Assembly (NCBI GenBank): GCA_025363375.1
Contig: JANYDZ010000747.1
Coordinates: 1 to 5,574, forward strand
DNA from: Hyphomicrobiales bacterium
GTDB lineage: Bacteria; Pseudomonadota; Alphaproteobacteria; Rhizobiales; Beijerinckiaceae
DNA length: 5,574 nt
Direction: 5' to 3'
Shown here: positions 1-5,574 of the stretch, piece by piece
Position numbering within the stretch: the first letter of the stretch is position 1
How the letters are laid out: every line of letters begins with the position of its first letter
Program-made: the position numbers and the translations under genes
The notes under the pieces: generated by a model
What the model saw: only the letters and a program-made list of their open reading frames with translations
What the model was told of the DNA's origin: nothing
The model's database searches: none

Positions 1-1
1 G

Positions 2-160
2 GCGCAGGCGCGGAGCGCGCAAACGCTGCCGTGGACGCGCGAAAAGCTAGGCTATCACCAGCTCGTGTTCCCGCAAATGAGCCGGTGGCTGCCGGCGGAA
101 GAGGCGGCGCAGCTGCGTTTTGAGTTCGAGACCGAAATCAAGCGGTTGCTGGCGGCCTGA
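2..160 (+). CDS. C-terminal fragment of an unrecognised protein (5' end outside window)
   Basis: An open frame runs from the left edge to a TGA at 158-160 and gives 52 residues without a stop. The tail contains the segments LPWTREKLGYHQLVFP and EEAAQLRFEFETEIKRLLAA. The second is a charged, probably amphipathic terminal helix. It looks like real protein rather than random translation: tryptophan, tyrosine and charged residues are well distributed and the frame stays open to the edge. I do not recognise the family and assign no function. The gene converges on rpoD, with 20 bp between the two stop codons, so any terminator there must be very compact or overlap coding sequence, and I see no strong hairpin with a T tract. 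The start lies outside the window. Confidence is moderate that this is a gene tail and nil for its function. Confidence 0.6.
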   Translation, partial: AQARSAQTLPWTREKLGYHQLVFPQMSRWLPAEEAAQLRFEFETEIKRLLAA

Positions 161-180
161 CCTGCCTTACCCGCCCTGCC

Positions 181-2226
<2,046 letters not shown>

Positions 2227-2235
2227 CTGTCTCTG

Positions 2236-2239
2236 CTCC
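2236..2239 (-). promoter_or_regulatory. Shine-Dalgarno site of rpoD
   Basis: On the minus strand GGAG stands 9 nt before the ATG at 2226. It decides the start codon: the upstream in-frame GTG at 2268 has no purine-rich sequence in front of it, and the terminator-like hairpin's T-rich tail lies immediately upstream of it. Confidence 0.7.
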
Positions 2240-2270
2240 GGTCTGGCCGCGACTTTAAACGCCGCCACGC

Positions 2271-2299
2271 AAAATAGGACGGCCTCGAGGGGCCATCCT
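2271..2299 (-). terminator. Intrinsic terminator or attenuator between dnaG and rpoD
   Basis: Read on the minus strand, GGATGGCC and GGCCGTCC pair over 8 bp (one G-U wobble), plus an outer A-U pair. They enclose a six-base loop (CCTCGA), and TATTTT follows directly. This is the classic form of a Rho-independent terminator. It lies 64 nt after the dnaG stop and 44 nt before the rpoD start. It could end most dnaG transcripts, with rpoD driven by its own promoter or by readthrough. Whether it terminates fully or partially cannot be told from sequence. Confidence 0.65.
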
Positions 2300-2327
2300 T
2301 GATTCGTTTATTTTGGACCTCGGGCGA

Positions 2328-2342
2328 TTAAGTTCGGCTTAA
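2328..2342. repeat. AT-rich inverted repeat TTAAG-N5-CTTAA in the dnaG-rpoD spacer
   Basis: TTAAG and CTTAA form perfect 5-bp arms around a five-base centre (TTCGG on the plus strand). Immediately adjacent, AACC (2341-2344) and GGTT (2352-2355) form a second small dyad that overlaps the first by two bases. The pair lies just after the dnaG stop codon. It could be a protein-binding site or a weak RNA structure near the dnaG mRNA end. There is no direct evidence for either. Confidence 0.35.
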
Positions 2343-2362
2343 CCATACCCTGGTTGTTAAAA

Positions 2363-4309
2363 TCAAATTTCCGAACCACTACGGCCGGAAGACGTTCCAA
2401 ATCCATCGACCACAGCTTCCCGTCCGTCGAGCGTGGCGATCTCCGCCTGAATTTCGCGCAACCTGGTCAGATTTTCTTCGCTGGGAGTCTCGCCGAGGGC
2501 GATTTCCACGGATTTCAACTCCTTATGTAACGCCCTTGAGCGGCGATGCAAGGCCAGCGCCTGCCGAAGCACCTCTTCGGCGTCGCTTTCTCCCGCCTCA
2601 GCCCTCACGCACCACTGCTGCGCGAGCCCGGCCATGGCCTCGATTCGTTCCCTCAGAGCCGCGAGCCCGACCGCGTCGATGGCTTGGCGAAGGCTGATTC
2701 CATCGGTTTTTGCGTCGGCCAGTTCGGTTAGCAACACGTCGCGCAGCCGACCCATATCGCGGCTGGACACGTCAAGACCGGCAATATCCTCCGCATAACG
2801 GGCGGCAAGATCGGGATGATTCAGGCAAACCAGCACAATCAACGCCTCGCGCGGCGAAAAAACCACTTTTCCCGGCGCAAACAGCGCTGACCGCGTCAAG
2901 CTGACGCTGGCAAAAGACGGCGTTCCCACAAAGCCGGCTGGCCGCTGATCACGGTAGTTGCCGCGCCCGCCCGCTCTGCCGCCCTGTTGCCAGCCTCCGG
3001 ACCGGGGTGATGCCCGCTGGTAGCCCTGCCCGACCGGCGCGCGTCCAAATATCGCGCCGATCCGTTGCTCGACGTCCTGCTTGTAAAAGCCGCGCAGGGT
3101 ATCGTCTTTGATCTCGCGCACGACATCGCCCAGCCGCCGCTGCAGGGCTGCCTTGCGTTCAGGCGTATCGAGCGGCCCGGATTCGACTTCCCGAATCCAA
3201 AGCACATCCGCGAGCGGTCTGGCCGCTTCAAGCACCTCCGAAACCGCGGCATGCCCACCCGAACGCGCGAGGTCGTCGGGGTCCTGCCCATCCGGCAGGA
3301 AAGCAAAGCGCAGGCTCTTGCCCGGCCCAATCAGCGGCAAAGCGGTGTCGATGGCGCGATAAGCCGCTTTCCGGCCTGCCTTGTCGCCGTCAAAACAGAG
3401 AATCGGCTCTTCGGCCATTTTCCACAGCAATTCGCACTGGTCCGGGGTCAACGCCGTGCCGCAGGCCGCAACCACATTGGCAAAGCCCGCGGAACTCATT
3501 GAAATCACGTCAACATAGCCCTCGACCGCGATGACGACGCCATTGTCATGGGCGGCCTTGCGGGCATTGTGGTGGTTGAAGAGCACCGAACCCTTGTGGA
3601 AGAGCGGCGTTTCCGGCGAATTCAAATATTTTGCCGCGACATCCTTCTCCAGGGCGCGACCGCCAAAGGCGATGACTTTGCCCGTGCGATCGCAGATCGG
3701 GAACATCACGCGATCCCGAAACCGGTCGTAGGGCACGGCGATATCCTCGCCATGGACCAGCATCCCCGATTCGCACATCATCTCGACAGTGACGCCTTTG
3801 GACGCGAGATAATCGCGCAGGGCGAATTTTTCGTTGGGCGAATAGCCAATCCGGAATTGCCGCTGTGCCTGCGGCGATTGGCCACGATCGTTGAGATAGC
3901 CCCGCGCCTTTGCGCCGCGCGGCGATTGCAGCTCGGCTTCGAAGAATTTCGCGGCCAATTCCATGACATCGGTCAGGGAAGCGCGCTGTTGCTCGCGCTG
4001 GCGGCTTTCCGGAGATTCCAACGGCAACGACAGGCCCGCTTCCCCGGCCAACCGCTCCACCGCCTCGGGAAAGGACAACCCCTCGGTCAACATGACAAAA
4101 TCGAAAATATTGCCGTTCTGACCGGAGGAAAAATCGAACCAGGCCTTTTTCTGGTCGTTGACGAAAAAGGACGGCGATTTCTCGCTGCTGAAAGGAGACA
4201 GCCCTTTCCATTCCCGCCCGGCCTTCTTGATTTGCACGCGCCGACGCACGACTTCCGAGACCGGAACCCGTTCTTTGATCTCGTCGAGAAATGAGGGGGT
4301 GAATCGCAT
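2363..4309 (-). CDS. dnaG: DNA primase DnaG, zinc-ligand-free N-terminal domain
   Basis: DnaG makes the RNA primers for lagging-strand replication in partnership with the DnaB helicase. In the 648-residue product the N-terminal DNA-binding domain covers about 1-95 and begins MRFTPSFLDEIKERVPVSEV. The polymerase core follows, with RFRDRVMFPI at 196-205. The Toprim part carries VEGYVDV with Glu263 and Asp267, FDGDKAG with Asp307 and Asp309, and DGQDPDD with Asp343 and Asp345, so the metal-binding acidic set is intact. A Gly/Arg/Gln-rich linker (about 423-459) leads to a helical C-terminal helicase-interaction domain (about 470-648). The four usual zinc ligands are absent: Ser38, Ser41, Asp59 and Ser62 stand in their places. 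I chose the ATG at 4307-4309 because the family starts MRF-PSFLDEI and GGGAAG lies just upstream. An ATG at 4321 would add four residues with no ribosome site. rpoD follows 136 bp downstream on the same strand. Confidence 0.97.
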   Translation of the reverse strand: MRFTPSFLDEIKERVPVSEVVRRRVQIKKAGREWKGLSPFSSEKSPSFFVNDQKKAWFDFSSGQNGNIFDFVMLTEGLSFPEAVERLAGEAGLSLPLESPESRQREQQRASLTDVMELAAKFFEAELQSPRGAKARGYLNDRGQSPQAQRQFRIGYSPNEKFALRDYLASKGVTVEMMCESGMLVHGEDIAVPYDRFRDRVMFPICDRTGKVIAFGGRALEKDVAAKYLNSPETPLFHKGSVLFNHHNARKAAHDNGVVIAVEGYVDVISMSSAGFANVVAACGTALTPDQCELLWKMAEEPILCFDGDKAGRKAAYRAIDTALPLIGPGKSLRFAFLPDGQDPDDLARSGGHAAVSEVLEAARPLADVLWIREVESGPLDTPERKAALQRRLGDVVREIKDDTLRGFYKQDVEQRIGAIFGRAPVGQGYQRASPRSGGWQQGGRAGGRGNYRDQRPAGFVGTPSFASVSLTRSALFAPGKVVFSPREALIVLVCLNHPDLAARYAEDIAGLDVSSRDMGRLRDVLLTELADAKTDGISLRQAIDAVGLAALRERIEAMAGLAQQWCVRAEAGESDAEEVLRQALALHRRSRALHKELKSVEIALGETPSEENLTRLREIQAEIATLDGREAVVDGFGTSSGRSGSEI

Positions 4310-4327
4310 GGGGCTTCCCATATAGCC

Positions 4328-4341
4328 CGACGCGCGCGTCG
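4328..4341. repeat. 14-bp perfect palindrome upstream of dnaG
   Basis: CGACGCGCGCGTCG is self-complementary over all 14 bases. It lies 18 bp upstream of the dnaG start codon, in the probable 5' leader. As DNA it could be an operator, and as RNA it could form only a short hairpin. It is pure CG/GC alternation apart from one A-T pair in each arm, so chance in a GC-rich genome is a real alternative. Confidence 0.4.
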
Positions 4342-4393
4342 CGAACAGAACAGAAACGGCATTTTCGCATTTTGGGCCCGCTATTCACAGGGC

Positions 4394-4408
4394 GTTTCGA
4401 GCTGAAAC
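4394..4408. repeat. GTTTC-N5-GAAAC inverted repeat in the divergent intergenic region
   Basis: Perfect 5-bp arms, GTTTC and GAAAC, surround a GAGCT centre. The site lies 84 bp from the dnaG start and 144 bp from the start of the divergent gene, a place where an operator could act on either. No regulator gene is present in the window to match it, so the regulatory role is inferred from position only. Confidence 0.3.
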
Positions 4409-4424
4409 AATGTCTGCCCGGCAG

Positions 4425-4470
4425 GTGCGAATTGTTACATGTGCGAATTGTTACCTGTGCGATTTGTATC
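4425..4470 (+). repeat. Three tandem copies of a 14-bp motif at 16-bp period
   Basis: GTGCGAATTGTTAC occurs exactly at 4425-4438 and again at 4441-4454. A diverged third copy, GTGCGATTTGTATC, is at 4457-4470. The starts are exactly 16 bp apart, and the two-base spacers differ (AT, then CT). The array is AT-richer than its surroundings and lies 83 bp upstream of the likely start of the divergent peptidase-like gene. The period is not a multiple of three, so it is unlikely to be a coding repeat. A cluster of binding sites for a regulator is a reasonable reading, but replication-slippage debris is possible. Confidence 0.75.
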
Positions 4471-4507
4471 TGGACCGCCTGAAATCTGTGACATTTTCAA
4501 AGCGGCC

Positions 4508-4531
4508 AAGCCGACCAACAAGCCGACCAAC
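4508..4531 (+). repeat. Two perfect tandem copies of a 12-bp unit
   Basis: AAGCCGACCAAC is present at 4508-4519 and again at 4520-4531 with no change, ending 11 bp before the ribosome binding site of the next gene. If translation began at an upstream ATG (4439) the unit would be in frame and encode a doubled Lys-Pro-Thr-Asn. With the preferred start at 4553 it is leader sequence. Its function is unknown. Confidence 0.75.
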
Positions 4532-4542
4532 CAAGAACATTG

Positions 4543-4546
4543 GGAG
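4543..4546 (+). promoter_or_regulatory. Shine-Dalgarno site of the peptidase-like gene
   Basis: GGAG, within the longer run TGGGAGATGGGA, ends 6 nt before the ATG at 4553, which is ideal spacing. It fixes the start at 4553. The ATG at 4547 begins immediately after it, and the ATG at 4439 has no comparable site. Confidence 0.7.
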
Positions 4547-4552
4547 ATGGGA

Positions 4553-5386
4553 ATGTCGGATATCCGCGACAAAGCGCGCGAACGCCTCGACAAGGAACTT
4601 CCGCCCGGAAAAATCATAACGTCGAACGGGCCGACCGGGGCCAAATACACCGAGATGACCGGCCTGACGCATGAGCGCCTGACGGCCAACTGGGCGACCG
4701 GAGGCATCTTGACCGGCTGCAACGGCTTTACCGGCTGGTTTGGCCGCCGCTTGGGTTCTGAAAAATATCTCGGCGTTTTCGATCTTCAAAAAGCCGCCAA
4801 GGACGCCGGCAAGCCCAATTCCTGGGTGAAATCGACCAAAGACAACCGGCCAAACTACGGCGATATTCTGCGACACGCCTCCTTCCACGTCGATGTCGCT
4901 CTCGATTTCGACGGCGACATCCTGAACCGCGCCGCCGGTGGTCAGGGCGGCCCCAAGGCGGGTTGCGACATCATCAAGAGGGTCAAGGGCAAAGGCGCCT
5001 ATAATCCCGCCGATCTCGTCGGCTGGATCGACATCGATCTCTATTTTGGCAGCGGCTCTCCTGCGATCGCAACGCCCACGCCGGAATGGCTGATCGGCTG
5101 GTGGGAAATCGTCGACGGCGCGGATATATTTTTCTATTATTTCTTCCGCTCGGGCGTCGTCCAGTACACAAGACTGCGGCCCAATCCTCAGACATGTCCG
5201 AGCTTGCCCGCTTCGGCTTCGGGCGCTTTTACCATGGGGCCGTTCTCGGTTTTCACCATCGTGTGGAACAACGCCGACTATCCCAACGAACTCTTCGCGC
5301 CGTTGACCTTCGACAGGCCCCCGAAGATGGCGGGCAGTTCGCCCGGCTACTCAGGTCTCCCGTTCACGGCCACGAAGCTGGAATAA
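4553..5386 (+). CDS. Putative papain-fold cysteine peptidase/amidase with a Trp/Tyr-rich C-terminal domain
   Basis: The protein has 277 residues. It begins with a charged segment (MSDIRDKARERLDKE) and shows no signal peptide or membrane span. Residues about 20-165 read like a CHAP or NlpC/P60-type fold. A candidate nucleophile, Cys56, sits at the head of a helix in TGCNGFTGWFG. YGDILR follows at about 102-107, then a candidate catalytic His112 in FHVDVAL, then a polar residue (Asn125 or Gln131) in LNRAAGGQGG. The domain closes with GWIDIDLYF (158-166). Residues about 177-277 form a second domain, opening PEWLIGWWEIVDG and continuing FFYYFF, which is probably beta-rich. Such enzymes usually cut peptidoglycan peptides or amide bonds, but the substrate here is unknown and the family call rests on motif order alone. 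The start at 4553 is supported by GGAG 6 nt upstream; an open frame extends to an ATG at 4439. It is divergent from dnaG and is probably transcribed alone. Confidence 0.85.
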   Translation: MSDIRDKARERLDKELPPGKIITSNGPTGAKYTEMTGLTHERLTANWATGGILTGCNGFTGWFGRRLGSEKYLGVFDLQKAAKDAGKPNSWVKSTKDNRPNYGDILRHASFHVDVALDFDGDILNRAAGGQGGPKAGCDIIKRVKGKGAYNPADLVGWIDIDLYFGSGSPAIATPTPEWLIGWWEIVDGADIFFYYFFRSGVVQYTRLRPNPQTCPSLPASASGAFTMGPFSVFTIVWNNADYPNELFAPLTFDRPPKMAGSSPGYSGLPFTATKLE

Positions 5387-5498
5387 AAACAATATGCCTG
5401 CTCGGTTCAAACTTCCCGCCAGCGCGTTGCGGGCGCGGATGCAAGACCTCGCTGACGCGTCCTGGCCGGGCTTTCCCGCGCGTTGAAAGCGCAAACGC

Positions 5499-5574
5499 CT
5501 ACTCCGCTGCGAACACCAGCTTCTCAAAGCTCTTTTCCTTCATATGGTCGTCAAGACCCCAGCGGTGGGCCTGC
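5499..5574 (-). CDS. C-terminal fragment of an unrecognised protein (5' end outside window)
   Basis: The minus strand is open from the right edge to a TAG at 5501-5499. It encodes 24 residues that include AHRWGLDDHMKEKSFEKLV and end in FAAE. The charged, aromatic-containing composition and the clean stop suggest a genuine protein tail, but it is too short to name a family. It converges on the peptidase-like gene, with 112 bp between the stops. That gap holds no gene I can support and only weak hairpins without a T tract. The call could fail if the frame closes just outside the window. Confidence 0.55.
   Translation of the reverse strand, partial: QAHRWGLDDHMKEKSFEKLVFAAE

Noticed and set aside
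151..175. GGCGG/CCGCC stem between the first gene tail and rpoD
   Set aside because: Five base pairs with a 15-base loop and no T-rich tail; expected by chance at this base composition.
2354..2359. TTAACA on the minus strand as a -35 box for rpoD
   Set aside because: No acceptable -10 hexamer at 15-19 bp spacing, so a promoter cannot be supported.
3548..4294. A 248-codon open frame on the plus strand opposite dnaG
   Set aside because: Antisense shadow of dnaG with the same mirror composition and no recognisable motif.
4383..4411. TTGTTT and TGAATA at 17-bp spacing on the minus strand as a dnaG promoter
   Set aside because: The -10 candidate matches the consensus at only two positions; too weak to annotate.
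4439..4552. 38-residue N-terminal extension of the peptidase-like protein from an ATG at 4439
   Set aside because: No ribosome site, the start codon falls inside the repeat array, the sequence is low in protein character, and a well-spaced GGAG serves the ATG at 4553.
4410..4619. Small Cys-containing open frame (69 codons) with CANCYLCDLY
   Set aside because: The cysteine spacing arises from the 16-bp-period repeat read in this frame. The frame then overlaps the start of the real downstream gene and has no ribosome site.
5394..5486. 30-codon frame beginning MPARFKLPAS, 7 bp after the peptidase-like gene
   Set aside because: No Shine-Dalgarno at useful spacing and no recognisable motif; a frame this short is common by chance in GC-rich DNA. 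Conservation in relatives would change this view.
5461..5490. Possible terminator hairpins (CGGG/CCCG at 5467-5478; GCTTTC/GAAAGC at 5470-5490) between the last two convergent genes
   Set aside because: Stems are only 4 to 6 bp, overlap each other and have no T tract on either strand.

Overview
This window is very probably a piece of an alphaproteobacterial chromosome of the order Hyphomicrobiales (Rhizobiales). The basis is the long RpoD with its acidic N-terminal part, a DnaG primase of the zinc-ligand-free alphaproteobacterial type, and GC-rich coding sequence. A methylotroph-type family such as Beijerinckiaceae or Methylocystaceae would fit, but the sequence does not prove it.

Layout from left to right. 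Positions 2-160 (+) hold the last 52 codons of an unrecognised protein. It converges, across a gap of only 20 bp, on rpoD (181-2226, minus), the housekeeping sigma factor. Upstream of rpoD on the same strand is dnaG (2363-4309, minus), the replicative primase. The 136-bp dnaG-rpoD spacer contains a good intrinsic-terminator-like hairpin with a U-rich tail (2271-2299) and an AT-rich dyad (2328-2342). Together these form a macromolecular-synthesis unit in which primase and sigma factor are co-oriented and may be set to different levels by partial termination.

Divergent from dnaG, across a 243-bp intergenic region, lies a gene for a 277-residue protein (4553-5386, plus). Its N-terminal two thirds look like a papain-fold cysteine peptidase or amidase (CHAP or NlpC/P60-like). 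Its C-terminal hundred residues form a separate Trp/Tyr-rich, probably beta-rich domain. No signal peptide is visible. The intergenic region is rich in small repeats: a 14-bp perfect palindrome near the dnaG start, a GTTTC/GAAAC dyad, three copies of a 14-bp motif at a 16-bp period, and two perfect 12-bp tandem copies just before the start of the peptidase-like gene.

The right edge (5499-5574, minus) holds the last 24 codons of another unrecognised protein that converges on the peptidase-like gene.

The replication and transcription genes are ordinary core genes. The part worth a second look is the peptidase-like gene with its repeat-rich upstream region beside this core locus. No RNA gene, CRISPR array, insertion sequence or integrase was seen, and no promoter could be called with confidence.
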